Source: Fructobacillus durionis (GTDB taxonomy: Bacteria > Bacillota > Bacilli > Lactobacillales > Lactobacillaceae). Taken from it: 64,000 nucleotides of DNA. Positions within the stretch are counted from its first letter, which is position 1, and every line of letters starts with the position of its first letter. A program made the translations under genes and the position numbers. The stretch spans positions 1 to 64,000 of the forward strand of contig NZ_FOLI01000005.1 of NCBI RefSeq assembly GCF_900112405.1. Direction: 5' to 3'. The notes under the pieces were generated by a model. That model was not told where the DNA came from. It saw only the letters and a program-made list of their open reading frames with translations, and made no database searches. This document shows, piece after piece, positions 1-8,804 of the stretch.

Positions 1-1
1 G

Positions 2-154
2 ACTTTGCACGTTCCCTTTGCTGATTCAGCGGTTGTTGCCAACATCTTAGACCACCATGAATTATTAGCTCAGGAGTTCGACGAAAACGGTACGGTTCTG
101 ACCGTCGCCCTTTCAAGTGAAGAAGTTCAACGATACCAAAAATACATTCAATAA
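2..154 (+). CDS. IMPACT/YigZ family protein, C-terminal fragment (5' end outside window)
   Basis: Only the last 50 residues and the TAA stop are present, with the reading frame starting at base 2. The fragment resembles the C-terminal DUF1949 domain of the IMPACT/YigZ family: a short strand-helix unit (VPFADSAVVANILDHHE), then ELLAQEFDENGTVLTVAL and a closing amphipathic helix. The catalytic or RNA-binding N-terminal UPF0029 domain would lie upstream, outside the window. A strong intrinsic terminator follows directly. The assignment rests on a short tail, so it is moderate. Function in this family is poorly defined (translation or stress related). Confidence 0.55.
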   Translation, partial: TLHVPFADSAVVANILDHHELLAQEFDENGTVLTVALSSEEVQRYQKYIQ

Positions 155-161
155 AACATAG

Positions 162-197
162 AAAAAGCTTTCTAGTAAATTACTAGAAAGCTTTTTT
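162..197 (+). terminator. Intrinsic terminator after the YigZ-like gene
   Basis: A nearly perfect stem (AAGCTTTCTAGTAA pairing with TTACTAGAAAGCTT) ends in a run of T on the + strand and A on the other, so it can work in both directions. It closes the upstream gene and may also stop transcription leaving the minus-strand tRNA pair. Confidence 0.85.
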
Positions 198-266
198 AAG
201 TGAATATTTTTCAAATAAAAAAGCAAGCATCTCTGCCTGCTAAAAGTGATTGTCTAAACGACCTTA

Positions 267-338
267 TTGCCCCTGCTGGGATCGAACCAGCGCATGGAGG
301 TACCAAAAACCTCTGCCTTACCACTTGGCCAAGGGGCA
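267..338 (-). tRNA. tRNA-Gln (anticodon TTG)
   Basis: The reverse complement folds as a cloverleaf. The 7-bp acceptor stem is TGCCCCT/AGGGGCA, the D-arm carries GCCAAGTGGTAAGGC, the anticodon loop is TTTTTGG with anticodon TTG, and the T-arm contains GGTTCGATCC. The discriminator base is A and CCA is not encoded. It lies just downstream of tRNA-Tyr and probably shares its transcript. Confidence 0.95.
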
Positions 339-371
339 ATCGTAAGATACCAGCTGCTATTGCAGCAGCGA

Positions 372-454
372 TGGGAGCGGTAGGATTCGAACCTACGAAC
401 CCGAAGGAACGGAGTTACAGTCCGTCGCGTTTAGCCAGACTTCGCTACACTCCC
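372..454 (-). tRNA. tRNA-Tyr (anticodon GTA)
   Basis: The reverse complement is a class II tRNA with acceptor stem GGGAGTG closing on CGCTCCC, anticodon loop CTGTAAC (anticodon GTA), a long variable arm (CCTTCGG region) and T-loop GGTTCGAATCC. The discriminator is A and CCA is not encoded. The long variable arm agrees with bacterial tRNA-Tyr. Confidence 0.95.
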
Positions 455-474
455 GAATGCCTTACGACTTAAAT

Positions 475-503
475 ATTATAACAAGCCTGGCTAGTACTAG
501 CAA
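475..503 (-). promoter_or_regulatory. Promoter of the tRNA-Tyr/tRNA-Gln unit
   Basis: On the minus strand, TTGCTA and TATAAT are separated by exactly 17 bases and lie about 20 bases upstream of tRNA-Tyr. The -35 box and spacer sit inside a small inverted repeat (GCTAGTACTAGC at the core) that is followed by T residues on the + strand. Confidence 0.75.
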
Positions 504-541
504 GGCTTTTTCTAAAATTCTTTGATTTTTATTTTAGTCAA

Positions 542-573
542 AGAAAAAAGGCCTGACGATTGTCAGACCTTTG
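542..573 (-). terminator. Terminator of the MMPL gene
   Basis: The hairpin AAAGGTCTGAC/GTCAGGCCTTT is followed by T residues on the minus strand. It lies about 20 bases past the MMPL stop codon. Confidence 0.8.
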
Positions 574-592
574 TCTCTCATGAATGGATGAT

Positions 593-2863
593 TTACTTCT
601 TGTTACCAGGGAATGCCCAGTTGGTCTTTCCGAAGACCTTCAACATCGCTGGCACAAAGAGCAAGCGAACGAAGAAGGCATCGAAGAAGATACCGAAGGC
701 TAATGCCAATCCCAAGGACTTAATGGTTGGGTCAGAGTTCAAAGCGAATGAACCGAAGACGGCAATCATAATCAAAGCAGCGGTCACAACAATTGGACCT
801 GAATCCTGCATGGCAACCGTTACGGCACGGTCGTTGTCCCCTGTCTTCTTGTACTCTTCACGAGCACGTGAAACCATAAAGACTTCGTAATCCATGGCCA
901 ATCCGAAGAGAATGGCTGTAACAATAATTGGTAGGAAGGCAATCAATGGTGCACCCTTTGATACCCCGAAGAAGTCCTTCATGAACCCTTCTTGAATAAC
1001 CAAAGTCGTGAATCCAAATGATGCCAATAGTGACATACCGAAACCAAGCATGGCAACGATTGGCACAACGAATGACTTGAAGACGGCCATCAAAAGTAAG
1101 AAAGCCAAAACCATGATTGTAGCAACGAAGATTGGTGTTGCCTTGTTTAACTTGTCCGTGATGTCCAAGTTAACAGCATTGATACCAGTCAACGTAATCT
1201 TAGCATCGTACTTTGACTTTGTAGTATCAGAGTAATCCTTAATCTTGTTAACCAGGTTTGTCGTTTCAACGGCTTCTGAACCCTTCTTAGGGGTGATCAA
1301 CATAAGGGCGTACTTACCATCATCAGAAACCATGTACTTGCGTCCAGCTTGAGCGACAATCTCAGCCTTCATCTTAGCAGCTGCAGCGTCCTGTTCTGCC
1401 TGTGTTGGCATTTGACCGGTAGCTTGTGCCTGGGCGGCCATTTGCTGCTTTGCTTGAGCAGTCATTTGCTCTTGCAAGGTGGCAGCCTTGACTTTATCAA
1501 CTGACAAAGTTTTCATCGTCTTAACGCCCTTCATATCAGCGATATGATCGGCAATCTTGTTCAAGTTGGCTTGGTTTTCATCAGAAGACTTAGAAGTGTC
1601 TAGCTTAACAACGGCAACCAATGGTGAGTTAATTCCTTCACCAAACTTATCAGAAATCATGTCATAGGCTTGACGTTCTGTACGGTTTTCAGGAAGTGAA
1701 CCATTATATGGCATACCCAAACGCATGTTTTGCGCTGGCAATGCTACAGCACCAAGGATAACGATAACAGAAACGATAACCGTCCATGGGTGACCCGTTA
1801 AGAACTTCGTAATCTTTGATGGGTTAGCAGCCAATTCATCAACCGTCTTAGTTGCTGGCTTGATGAACTTTGCGCACAAAGCAATCAAAGCAGGCAAGAA
1901 AGTCAAAGCAGAGAACACGGCGAATGCCACGGCAAAGGCGGCTGCAATACCCATCGTTGTAACGAATTCGATACCGGCAAAGGCCAAACCGAGCACGGCG
2001 ATAATAACCGTGACACCGGCGAAGATAACGGAAGCACCTGCTTCAGAGAGAGCTCGTCCAAGCGCTTCTTGTCGGTCACCGTTCGTATCAGCCAAATCCG
2101 TCTTATAACGGTTCAAAATGAAGAGTGAGTAATCAATTCCAACGGCCAATGACAACATAACGGCCAAAGTCTGTGAAACAGAAGCCATGGTCAAGAAGTT
2201 TGTTCCGATAGTAACCAAAAGGATACCAGAAACCAAACCAACCAAGGCAGACACGATTGGCATTCCCGCCGTTACAAAGGAACGGAAGAGGACCAACAAA
2301 AGAACAAAGGCAATTGAGATACCGATGATCTCTGAAGGACCACCAACTTCAAAGGCGTGAACCTGCACGGAACCAGTGAAGGCAACCTTCGTATCGGAAG
2401 TCTTCACCTTATCGTTGAAAATGTCCATGACCTTATCAATGGCCTTACGTGGTACATCGTTAGCATCCTTCTTGTAAGTGATGTCAACGTAGGCAGTCGT
2501 CTTATCAGAAGAAACAGCGTCAGATTCGTAAGGATTGGCAATTGACTTAATGTCATCACCGTACTTATCCTGTACCTTCTTAATAGCAGCGGCAACATCT
2601 GCCTTTGTGCTATCTGATGTGACATCCCCATTATCCTTCTTTTGGATAACAGCCTTCATTGTTCCCGCATTAGGATTCTGATTGAATTCCTTTTGCAAAG
2701 TTGATTGAATGTTCGTTGAGGGAATACCTGAAATAGTCAGGTTCTGCGTGTAGTGTGAACCAAGACCAAGCGCCCCAGCCGCCAAGGCGGCGACAACAAC
2801 GATCCATGCAAAGAAAGTTTTGAACTTATTATTATAAATCCACTTTCCTAAGCTCTTAAGCAT
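593..2863 (-). CDS. MMPL family membrane transporter
   Basis: 756-residue RND-superfamily permease. The N-terminus MLKSLGKWIYNNKF precedes a first membrane helix. A large extracytoplasmic loop (about residues 35-175) follows, then a six-helix block, a second large loop (about 390-560, with an Ala/Gln-rich stretch near 460-490) and a second six-helix block. This duplicated layout is typical of MMPL/YdfJ-type exporters. RBS AAAAGGAG precedes the ATG. The gene diverges from a TetR regulator, which suggests drug- or lipid-responsive control. The substrate cannot be told from sequence. MMPL proteins use proton motive force to export lipids, siderophores or toxic compounds. Confidence 0.85.
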   Translation of the reverse strand: MLKSLGKWIYNNKFKTFFAWIVVVAALAAGALGLGSHYTQNLTISGIPSTNIQSTLQKEFNQNPNAGTMKAVIQKKDNGDVTSDSTKADVAAAIKKVQDKYGDDIKSIANPYESDAVSSDKTTAYVDITYKKDANDVPRKAIDKVMDIFNDKVKTSDTKVAFTGSVQVHAFEVGGPSEIIGISIAFVLLLVLFRSFVTAGMPIVSALVGLVSGILLVTIGTNFLTMASVSQTLAVMLSLAVGIDYSLFILNRYKTDLADTNGDRQEALGRALSEAGASVIFAGVTVIIAVLGLAFAGIEFVTTMGIAAAFAVAFAVFSALTFLPALIALCAKFIKPATKTVDELAANPSKITKFLTGHPWTVIVSVIVILGAVALPAQNMRLGMPYNGSLPENRTERQAYDMISDKFGEGINSPLVAVVKLDTSKSSDENQANLNKIADHIADMKGVKTMKTLSVDKVKAATLQEQMTAQAKQQMAAQAQATGQMPTQAEQDAAAAKMKAEIVAQAGRKYMVSDDGKYALMLITPKKGSEAVETTNLVNKIKDYSDTTKSKYDAKITLTGINAVNLDITDKLNKATPIFVATIMVLAFLLLMAVFKSFVVPIVAMLGFGMSLLASFGFTTLVIQEGFMKDFFGVSKGAPLIAFLPIIVTAILFGLAMDYEVFMVSRAREEYKKTGDNDRAVTVAMQDSGPIVVTAALIMIAVFGSFALNSDPTIKSLGLALAFGIFFDAFFVRLLFVPAMLKVFGKTNWAFPGNKK

Positions 2864-2906
2864 AGTCGTCTCTCCTTTTATATATTTTCATTTAACAACT
2901 GAATCT

Positions 2907-2935
2907 ATTCTAAACATGGAAATATTTTCGGTAAA
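2907..2935 (-). promoter_or_regulatory. Promoter of the MMPL gene
   Basis: On the minus strand, TTTACC and TAGAAT are separated by 17 bases, about 45 bases upstream of the MMPL start. It lies back to back with the TetR promoter, so one operator could control both. Confidence 0.55.
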
Positions 2936-2944
2936 GGGGTAAAA

Positions 2945-2973
2945 TTGAGATACTGTCGCGCAAACATTACAAT
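2945..2973 (+). promoter_or_regulatory. Promoter of the tetR gene next to MMPL
   Basis: TTGAGA and TACAAT with a 17-base spacer, 20 bases upstream of the TetR start codon. Confidence 0.65.
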
Positions 2974-2993
2974 AGAGAGAAAGTGTCCCTTTT

Positions 2994-3506
2994 ATGGCTA
3001 ATAAAACCTACACCCTCATGCATGAGCACTTGCTTGATACGGCAGGTGAGCTTCTGACCAAGATGCCCTTTTCAAAAATTACTGTTAAGCACATTTGTGA
3101 AGAGGCAGAGGTTAACCGAAATACCTTTTATCGTCACTTTGACGATAAATTTGAATTGCTAGACGTCATCGTCAAAGAAGCAATGAAAATTATGAGCAAC
3201 CAAATTGATATCGATTCTTTTCAGGATGCTCCTTTTACCACGATTAACGAATTCACTTTTCCTGACTCACTATCAGTTTTAGACTTTCAATTAGAAGACA
3301 AGGTCTTCGAAGAACAATTCTACAACGCCGTTTTCCGTGAGTTAACGGCGATGGCCTCTTCATCTGACATTCTTTGGTTATTGGGAAACATGCAAGTTAT
3401 TCGTATTTGGAATAGCAGTCTGCCGAAGCCTTATTCCTTCCAAAAGGACTACTCGCTTTTTGATCAGATTATTCGCGAAAAGAAATTCCCTGGTATTGAT
3501 AAATAA
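2994..3506 (+). CDS. TetR/AcrR family transcriptional regulator
   Basis: 170 residues. The N-terminal helix-turn-helix is clear (about residues 10-52: ALLKMPFSKITVKHI-type first helices, then EAEVNRNTFYRHFDDKFEL, the usual TetR recognition-helix signature). The C-terminal ligand domain is short and has no recognised motif. It is divergent from the MMPL exporter with a 130-bp shared promoter region, so it most likely represses that exporter and itself. The Shine-Dalgarno is weak (GAGAGAAAG). Confidence 0.85.
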   Translation: MANKTYTLMHEHLLDTAGELLTKMPFSKITVKHICEEAEVNRNTFYRHFDDKFELLDVIVKEAMKIMSNQIDIDSFQDAPFTTINEFTFPDSLSVLDFQLEDKVFEEQFYNAVFRELTAMASSSDILWLLGNMQVIRIWNSSLPKPYSFQKDYSLFDQIIREKKFPGIDK

Positions 3507-3517
3507 GTATCCATAAT

Positions 3518-3553
3518 AAAAGTCCACTAGTTCAATAGAACTAGTGGACTTTT
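3518..3553. terminator. Bidirectional terminator between tetR and the CPBP gene
   Basis: Perfect stem AAAAGTCCACTAGTTC/GAACTAGTGGACTTTT with a 4-base loop, lying between two convergent genes and A/T-rich on both sides. Confidence 0.9.
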
Positions 3554-3558
3554 ATTTG

Positions 3559-4329
3559 TTAATGAATTAAAACCATCAAAGACATGACTTGTACCCAACC
3601 GTTATGGAAGATGTGCATCAAAATCGAAGACGAAAGCTTATTTGTATAACTATAGGCATAAGCCAAACCAGTACCAATAATCAGATAGGGTGGTAAATCC
3701 AAAAGAGAAAGCCAGGTATAAGAACCAAGATGGTAAAGTCCAAAGAGCAAACCAGAGGCAATAATCGTTACCCAAGGCGCCCTCTTCCAATTAAAGTAAT
3801 GGAAGAAAAGGCCACGGAACACAAGTTCTTCCATGATTGGCCCTAAGAAAACAATGATTAGCGAGAGAACGATGATGGAGTATCGTCCGCCAAAGGACAT
3901 CATACTATCGAGCGCCGCCTGGTTTTCAGTTGTACCAGATGTAATCTTAGATAGAAAAAAGTTTTCAAAAACCTGCCAGGACATCATCCCCGCCAAAGAG
4001 ATAATATAAATGGCAGCAATATAAGCGAACTCGGACTTGGTTGGCCAAACAATGTTCTTAGGCGATAACCGCTTTAAGAAACCTTTTACGCTTTGCTTAG
4101 AAGCATTGAGTGTATCCATGCCAAAGTAAATAAAAAAACCAGATAAGAGCAATCCACAAAGCAACAAGATATCTCGCATTTGATTCGAGAAATAGACCGA
4201 CAGCTGCAAAAGAGCCATGGCCAGGTACTCAAAGCAAAAGAAGCCAAACCAAGCCAGTACCTTCATTGAACTTTGAATTGTCCACCGAACCCCGCGGTGT
4301 TCACTAAAAAAAATGGCCAAAGCCTTCAT
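3559..4329 (-). CDS. CPBP family intramembrane metalloprotease
   Basis: About 256 residues with roughly six to eight hydrophobic helices. It carries the three CPBP (Abi, CAAX-protease-like) motifs: EELVFRG (glutamate pair), FGLYHLGS (histidine) and HIFHNGW (second histidine). The family are membrane proteases of the Rce1 type, often of unknown substrate, and some act in bacteriocin immunity. I place the start at the ATG at 4329 (MKALAIFF), 11 bases after AAGGA. An upstream in-frame ATG at 4368 has no good ribosome site. It is a single gene flanked by terminators on both sides. Confidence 0.8.
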   Translation of the reverse strand: MKALAIFFSEHRGVRWTIQSSMKVLAWFGFFCFEYLAMALLQLSVYFSNQMRDILLLCGLLLSGFFIYFGMDTLNASKQSVKGFLKRLSPKNIVWPTKSEFAYIAAIYIISLAGMMSWQVFENFFLSKITSGTTENQAALDSMMSFGGRYSIIVLSLIIVFLGPIMEELVFRGLFFHYFNWKRAPWVTIIASGLLFGLYHLGSYTWLSLLDLPPYLIIGTGLAYAYSYTNKLSSSILMHIFHNGWVQVMSLMVLIH

Positions 4330-4386
4330 ATTTGATTCCATCCTTATATTCTTTGACAAGAATACCATAACTAGTACTTTCCAGGC

Positions 4387-4438
4387 AAAAAGTCACCGAA
4401 ACGAGTAAGCAGAAACGCCCCGTTTCGATGACTCTTTT
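4387..4438 (-). terminator. Terminator of the DUF805 gene
   Basis: Long imperfect stem (GTCATCGAAACG / CGTTTCGGTGAC) followed by TTTTT on the minus strand, immediately after the DUF805 stop codon. Confidence 0.75.
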
Positions 4439-4913
4439 ATTCGCTATCTGTCTGACTGGCAGTTGGCAGTAACTTAATCAGTATGTCCGCAACCAGTAAG
4501 AGACCGGTAATCCAAACCGCCCAAATATTGGTGAACCCATCGCTAAATTCTTCCGTCAGTAGGAAAAGAAGAGCAATTAGTAAGAATGGCTCAATCCAAA
4601 AGGCCCACATTGATAAACCTGTGTCTCGGTAGCGCCGAAACGAAAGCGTAAACATCGGAATCAAGATTGCCAAAGCAAAGAAGGTCGCCAGTATCAACCA
4701 AATAATCATGGCAAAAGCCACGAATAAGTTCAGTATCAAAAATTGATCGGTTATACCTAATAAGTAAAACAAAAAAGAAGAAACCGCATAAAAAATTAGA
4801 GCCACAATCAAATTCACAAAAGTGGCCAACCAGTAATCTTTACGACCAGTCGTTTGCTTTAAGTTAAAATAATGAAAGAAAAAATTACGATAGGCTTGCA
4901 TCATATTATTCAC
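4437..4913 (-). CDS. DUF805 family membrane protein
   Basis: 158 residues. The N-terminus AYRNFFFHYFNLKQTTGRKDYW is the DUF805 (YhaH-like) signature, followed by three or four hydrophobic helices and an internal FRRYRDTGLS segment, also typical of the family. Function is unknown. The furthest start is a GTG at 4913 very close to AAAGG. The ATG pair two and three codons later is better spaced, so the true N-terminus may be MMQAY. A TATAAT box lies about 25 bases upstream. Confidence 0.75.
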   Translation of the reverse strand: MNNMMQAYRNFFFHYFNLKQTTGRKDYWLATFVNLIVALIFYAVSSFLFYLLGITDQFLILNLFVAFAMIIWLILATFFALAILIPMFTLSFRRYRDTGLSMWAFWIEPFLLIALLFLLTEEFSDGFTNIWAVWITGLLLVADILIKLLPTASQTDSE

Positions 4914-4983
4914 CAGACCTTTAATACATTCATTATATCATTATTCAAACGAAATCTTGATTGAGTCTAAATAAGAACAAAAT

Positions 4984-5008
4984 AAAAAAGAGCTTTCGCT
5001 CTTTTTTT
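4984..5008 (-). terminator. Terminator of the rex-femX-HAD unit
   Basis: Stem AAAAGAGC/GCTCTTTT with loop TTTC and a T-run on the minus strand, directly after the HAD stop codon. Confidence 0.85.
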
Positions 5009-5009
5009 A

Positions 5010-5840
5010 TTATTTATCCAAGGATAGCTTTTCTTCAATCGTTCGCAAAACACCAGCTTCAACGTTGGTTGTTACCGCTTCCTTATCGTGCATTTCATGC
5101 ATGAAAGTCGCTGCGTTTGGCATCAGGTAGGCTTCCTTGTATTTTTCAAGCATTTCCAAATCATTGGAATTATCCCCGAAAACCATGACCTCGTCATCAT
5201 CAATACCATAGTAATCCTGCAAAATTTGCAGGGCATTTGCCTTATTAACATCACGAGGCAAGATATCCACTGAACCAAAGCCGGAACCAGTCACATGAAT
5301 CTCATTACCAAACAAGTCCTCAATGTCCTGAACATAACCCTGAACTTCTTCATGGGGCCAAATAAAGGAAACACCTAAGATTTGGTCGTCAATTTCCAGT
5401 AACTTTTCAACCTGCATAACATTTGGATAAAAGCGGGAGATAATCTCAATCACTTCTTTCGTCGCATGGTTCGAAACGTAAGTTCCTTTAATTCCCGAAA
5501 GGACGATTAAGTTATTAGCTGAAGGTGCATACCCGCTATTCCAGCGAATGACTTTTTCAATCAAATCGGCACCCAAATAGATTGAGTAAAGTTCTTTTTT
5601 TGATGTTGCAACAACGGAACCGTTGGAACCAACATAATCAATTTGATCTAAAAGTTCTTTATCGGCAATTGGTGCAAATAACTCTTGTAAATTTTGCAGA
5701 CGCCGACCAGAGGCCGCCACAAATCGGATATCTTTATCCTTTAACTGACGAAGGACCTTTTCGAAGTGAGCTTGGTCGTATTCATCCTCGTTCACTAAAA
5801 ATGTGCCATCCATGTCGGAAGCAATCAATTTAATTGTCAT
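5010..5840 (-). CDS. Cof-type HAD-IIB family phosphatase
   Basis: About 276 residues. The motifs of a HAD phosphatase with a C2B cap are visible: DMDGTFL near the N-terminus (nucleophile Asp), AASGR (motif II), a central cap (about residues 85-190) and GDNSNDLEML (motif IV). The family dephosphorylates sugar phosphates, FMN or similar small molecules, and the substrate here is unknown. I use the ATG at 5840 (MTIKLIAS) because AAAGGCG lies just upstream, so the 13 residues before it are probably not translated. It follows femX by about 50 bases and may be co-transcribed with it. Confidence 0.85.
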   Translation of the reverse strand: MTIKLIASDMDGTFLVNEDEYDQAHFEKVLRQLKDKDIRFVAASGRRLQNLQELFAPIADKELLDQIDYVGSNGSVVATSKKELYSIYLGADLIEKVIRWNSGYAPSANNLIVLSGIKGTYVSNHATKEVIEIISRFYPNVMQVEKLLEIDDQILGVSFIWPHEEVQGYVQDIEDLFGNEIHVTGSGFGSVDILPRDVNKANALQILQDYYGIDDDEVMVFGDNSNDLEMLEKYKEAYLMPNAATFMHEMHDKEAVTTNVEAGVLRTIEEKLSLDK

Positions 5841-5889
5841 AATTTCGCCTTTCTCGTTAACTAATCGGGGACGGCTCAACGGCTAGTAT

Positions 5890-6936
5890 TTACTCTGCAA
5901 AACCTTCTAGGTACTTATCGTAGGCTTCTTGATCAAGAACCCAGTCCAATTCGCCAATGTATTCTTGATCTGGGTCATGGTAAGCAAAACCGTGCTTAAA
6001 CTTGTAGAGACCATCTTCAGATGAGAATTCTCCAACGCCACCAAAGTCGTAACGGACCTTCTTTTCAGCAAGTCCCCACTTTAACATTTCCCATTGAACA
6101 AGGTAAGGAGCTTGCAAGTGGCGGTATTCCTTATTTGATCCAGCATACATATACCAAATCTTATCCCCGTAATTAAAGCCAATTCCTGCGGCAATTGGCG
6201 TTCCTTCGTCGTTTTTAGCAACGAAGACCTTAAAGCGGTCTGAGTCAGCCCAAATCTTACCCATGTTTTCAAAATATGAGAAAGGACGGTAAGTAATATG
6301 GTGAACGCCAGCCATTGACTTGTACAATTCGAAGAAGTCCTTTAGCTCTTCTTCAGACTGTCCAACAGTGATTGTCACACCATCACGGATTGCACGGCGG
6401 ATAGCGTTACGGTGCTTAGGCTTAAAGTGGAGCATCAGTTCATCTTCGTTAGTTAGAACAGAAGCGTCTTCGCCACGACCATCGTAATACAACTCAACGT
6501 TCTTACGAGGCTGGATATTGCCATGCATGTAGGTAATTTCAGTATTACGAGTCTTAAAGCCCGCTTCCTTATAGATGCTGTCTAACTTTTCATCGTAAAT
6601 CACTTCAGGGTCCATACGAACCAAGAAAACGTTGTCTGGTAATTCAGCAACAGCCTCTTCCACCATTGACTTTACCAAGGCAACATCGTGAATGTCAGCA
6701 ACAGGCCCCTTTGGGCAGTATGCCAAGAGCTTTCCTGGTACTGCTTCCACAGTCAAAATCGTCATGGCTGCAATAATATTACCTTGATCATCTTCTCGAT
6801 AAATAAATAGATGACCCCAGTTAGCCTTTAATTCAGCCCATTTTGTATCCTGTGTCACCTGTCCATAAGGTGAGTTTTCAACGAATTGTCGGTACAATTC
6901 AACTTGTTTGCTATCGTTTAGATCAAGTACTGCCAT
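5890..6936 (-). CDS. femX: FemX-type UDP-MurNAc-pentapeptide aminoacyltransferase
   Basis: 348 residues, FemAB family with two GNAT-like halves. The N-terminus (VLDLNDSKQVELYRQF, then SPYGQVTQD) and later blocks (AIRDGV, IWYMYAGS, YDFGG, YKFKHGF) closely follow the Weissella viridescens FemX that adds L-Ala from Ala-tRNA to the lysine side chain of UDP-MurNAc-pentapeptide, the first residue of the peptidoglycan cross-bridge. Family and general role are certain. The exact amino acid transferred is inferred. It starts 6 bases after rex stops, so the two are probably co-transcribed, which would couple cross-bridge synthesis to a redox-regulated promoter. Confidence 0.88.
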   Translation of the reverse strand: MAVLDLNDSKQVELYRQFVENSPYGQVTQDTKWAELKANWGHLFIYREDDQGNIIAAMTILTVEAVPGKLLAYCPKGPVADIHDVALVKSMVEEAVAELPDNVFLVRMDPEVIYDEKLDSIYKEAGFKTRNTEITYMHGNIQPRKNVELYYDGRGEDASVLTNEDELMLHFKPKHRNAIRRAIRDGVTITVGQSEEELKDFFELYKSMAGVHHITYRPFSYFENMGKIWADSDRFKVFVAKNDEGTPIAAGIGFNYGDKIWYMYAGSNKEYRHLQAPYLVQWEMLKWGLAEKKVRYDFGGVGEFSSEDGLYKFKHGFAYHDPDQEYIGELDWVLDQEAYDKYLEGFAE

Positions 6937-6942
6937 AGTTGC

Positions 6943-7590
6943 TTACTTCCCCGTTGTAATAGATGCGTAGTTTTGAATAAAGTAGACCAATGTCTGTAAC
7001 TCATTCGTTAGGTCAACGTTTTGAACACGAACACCGTCTGGCACTGAGACACGCAGTGGCGTAAAGTTCATAATTCCCTTAATGCCGGCTGAAACCAAGC
7101 GATCAGTGATTTCCTGAGCTTCTTCCTGCGGAACAGTCAAGATAGCGATGTTAATACGCTGTGCCTTAATTTGCTCTTCCAATTCTGACATGTCGTAAAT
7201 TGGCACACCAGACAAAATCTTACCGCGGTGCTCGTTAATATCAAAGGCTGCCGCAATTCGCATGTTCGAAGATTGATGGAAGTTAAAGTTCAAAAGTGCG
7301 TGACCCAAGTGGCCTACCCCAATCAAAGCCACATTAATCAATGAGCTTTGATCCAAGACTTTGGCAAAGAAGGACAGCAAAGCCTTTACGTCATAACCGT
7401 ATCCGCGCTTACCCAAAGCACCGAAGTATGAAAAGTCACGACGAATGGTTGCAGCATCAAACTTCGTTGCTTCCGCTAGTTCAGCAGATGAAATTCGGTT
7501 AGTCCCTGCATCTTCCAAAAATGTTAAATAACGATAGTAAATCGGCAACCTTTTTGCGGTTGCACGAGGAATTCGCGCTTGCTCATTCAT
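6943..7590 (-). CDS. rex: Redox-sensing transcriptional repressor Rex
   Basis: 215 residues with the full Rex layout: an N-terminal winged helix (about 1-75, with [16 protein letters not shown] and [17 protein letters not shown]) and a Rossmann domain with GVGHLG at residues 91-96 for NAD(H) binding. A C-terminal helix for domain swapping follows. Rex binds operator DNA when NAD+ is high and lets go when NADH rises, controlling fermentation genes. Its promoter region (7611-7726) holds several TTGTGA/TCACAA-type half-sites, consistent with self-regulation. Confidence 0.93.
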   Translation of the reverse strand: MNEQARIPRATAKRLPIYYRYLTFLEDAGTNRISSAELAEATKFDAATIRRDFSYFGALGKRGYGYDVKALLSFFAKVLDQSSLINVALIGVGHLGHALLNFNFHQSSNMRIAAAFDINEHRGKILSGVPIYDMSELEEQIKAQRINIAILTVPQEEAQEITDRLVSAGIKGIMNFTPLRVSVPDGVRVQNVDLTNELQTLVYFIQNYASITTGK

Positions 7591-7610
7591 AATCTCTTCT
7601 CCATCAATTC

Positions 7611-7726
7611 TTTGTGAAAATTATTTTATTTGTGAAAAATATTATTTAAATTATATCATAATACAAGACAACTCGAAATAGCTTTGATAATTTTTCACAA
7701 TTATTTTATCACATTATCGTGAAATA
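7611..7726. promoter_or_regulatory. rex promoter region with Rex-like half-sites
   Basis: Two copies of TTTGTGAAAA-type sequence lie at 7611-7620 and 7629-7640, and TTTGATAATTTTTCACAA lies at 7683-7700. A TATAAT box for rex (minus strand) falls between them at about 7650-7656. The known Rex operator is TTGTGA-N6-TCACAA. The 7683-7700 site resembles it with mismatches in its left half, and the other copies are half-sites. This 195-bp gene-free interval is very AT-rich. Confidence 0.5.
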
Positions 7727-7784
7727 TTTATTAAATGAATACTAAAAAACGAGGAGAAAAAAACAGGCATCCGCCCGTTTACAT

Positions 7785-8804
7785 CTATTCTTCTTCTCGT
7801 AATGGGAAATCCAGACCTGGATGCGTGTTCAAATCCAAATCAGCAAAGATTCCATCTTTGTAATTCCAATAGCCAGCCGCGCCAATCATGGCCGCGTTAT
7901 CACCCGTATACTGCTTTGGAACAGGAATAAAGCCTGTTTCAGGGAATTCCTGAATAAGCTCGGTCAAGGCAGCGCGCAAGCCCGAATTAGCGGCAACCCC
8001 ACCCGCCAAAACTAAGGACTTCACTGGAAAGTCCGTCAAGGCCCGGCGTGTTCGTTCAATCAAAGCCTTAATCACTGCGGCCTGGAAGGAAGCCGCCAAA
8101 TCGGCCTTATTGATCTCTTCTCCGCGCTGTTCCGCGTTATGAACTTGGTTAATGACCGCTGACTTCAAGCCAGAGAATGAGAAGTCATAACCAGCCTCAT
8201 GGGCCATTGCCTGTGGAAAGTCGATGGTCACCTGCCCCTGGGCGGCTAATTCATCAATTGCTTTACCTGCAGGATAGTTCAAGCCCATCAGGCGGCCGAC
8301 TTTATCGTAAGACTCTCCTGCAGCATCATCATAGGTCTCGCCCAAAATTTCAAAGGAGTTTTCCTCTGTCATCAGAACCAATTCGGTGTGCCCACCAGAA
8401 ACCATCAAGGCGATTGCTGGGTATTCAATGGGCTTATTGAAGTTAGCTGCGGCAATGTGCCCAGCTAAATGGTTAACCGGGATAATTGGTAGATTGTGAG
8501 CCATCGCAAAAGTCTTCGCCCCCATCAAACCAACTAAGAGCGACCCAACCAAACCAGGTCCATAAGTAACAGCTACACCATCAATGTCTTCTGGCTGCAA
8601 GCCCGACTCGTCCATGGCGATGTCTAGGGTCTTCGTGATCCATTCCAAATGGTGCCTAGAGGCAACCTCAGGAACAATCCCCCCGAATCGTTGGTGGGAG
8701 TTAATTTGTGTCGCAACCGCGTTTGATAAAACTTCCTTGCCGTCTTTTACAACAGCAACAGAAGTTTCGTCCGCGCTTGATTCAAATGCAATCAATGTTG
8801 TCAT
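7785..8804 (-). CDS. tsaD: tRNA N6-adenosine threonylcarbamoyltransferase TsaD
   Basis: 339 residues, the usual family length. It shows the ASKH-type ATPase fold with N-terminal [25 protein letters not shown], the metal-binding [10 protein letters not shown] (paired histidines) and C-terminal [13 protein letters not shown]. With TsaB and TsaE it transfers the threonylcarbamoyl group made by TsaC to A37 of ANN-decoding tRNAs (t6A). It overlaps the preceding acetyltransferase by 4 bases (ATGA), ending a tsaB-rimI-rimI-tsaD unit that is common in lactobacilli. Confidence 0.96.
   Translation of the reverse strand: MTTLIAFESSADETSVAVVKDGKEVLSNAVATQINSHQRFGGIVPEVASRHHLEWITKTLDIAMDESGLQPEDIDGVAVTYGPGLVGSLLVGLMGAKTFAMAHNLPIIPVNHLAGHIAAANFNKPIEYPAIALMVSGGHTELVLMTEENSFEILGETYDDAAGESYDKVGRLMGLNYPAGKAIDELAAQGQVTIDFPQAMAHEAGYDFSFSGLKSAVINQVHNAEQRGEEINKADLAASFQAAVIKALIERTRRALTDFPVKSLVLAGGVAANSGLRAALTELIQEFPETGFIPVPKQYTGDNAAMIGAAGYWNYKDGIFADLDLNTHPGLDFPLREEE

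Noticed and set aside
2881-2993. A TetR operator palindrome between MMPL and tetR
   Set aside because: Only weak partial dyads were seen. A site is likely but cannot be pointed to.
593-3000. Several long open frames opposite to the MMPL gene (for example 1860-2108 and 2357-2545, + strand)
   Set aside because: They lie wholly inside a well-supported gene, lack ribosome sites and code for biased low-complexity sequence. They are antisense shadows.
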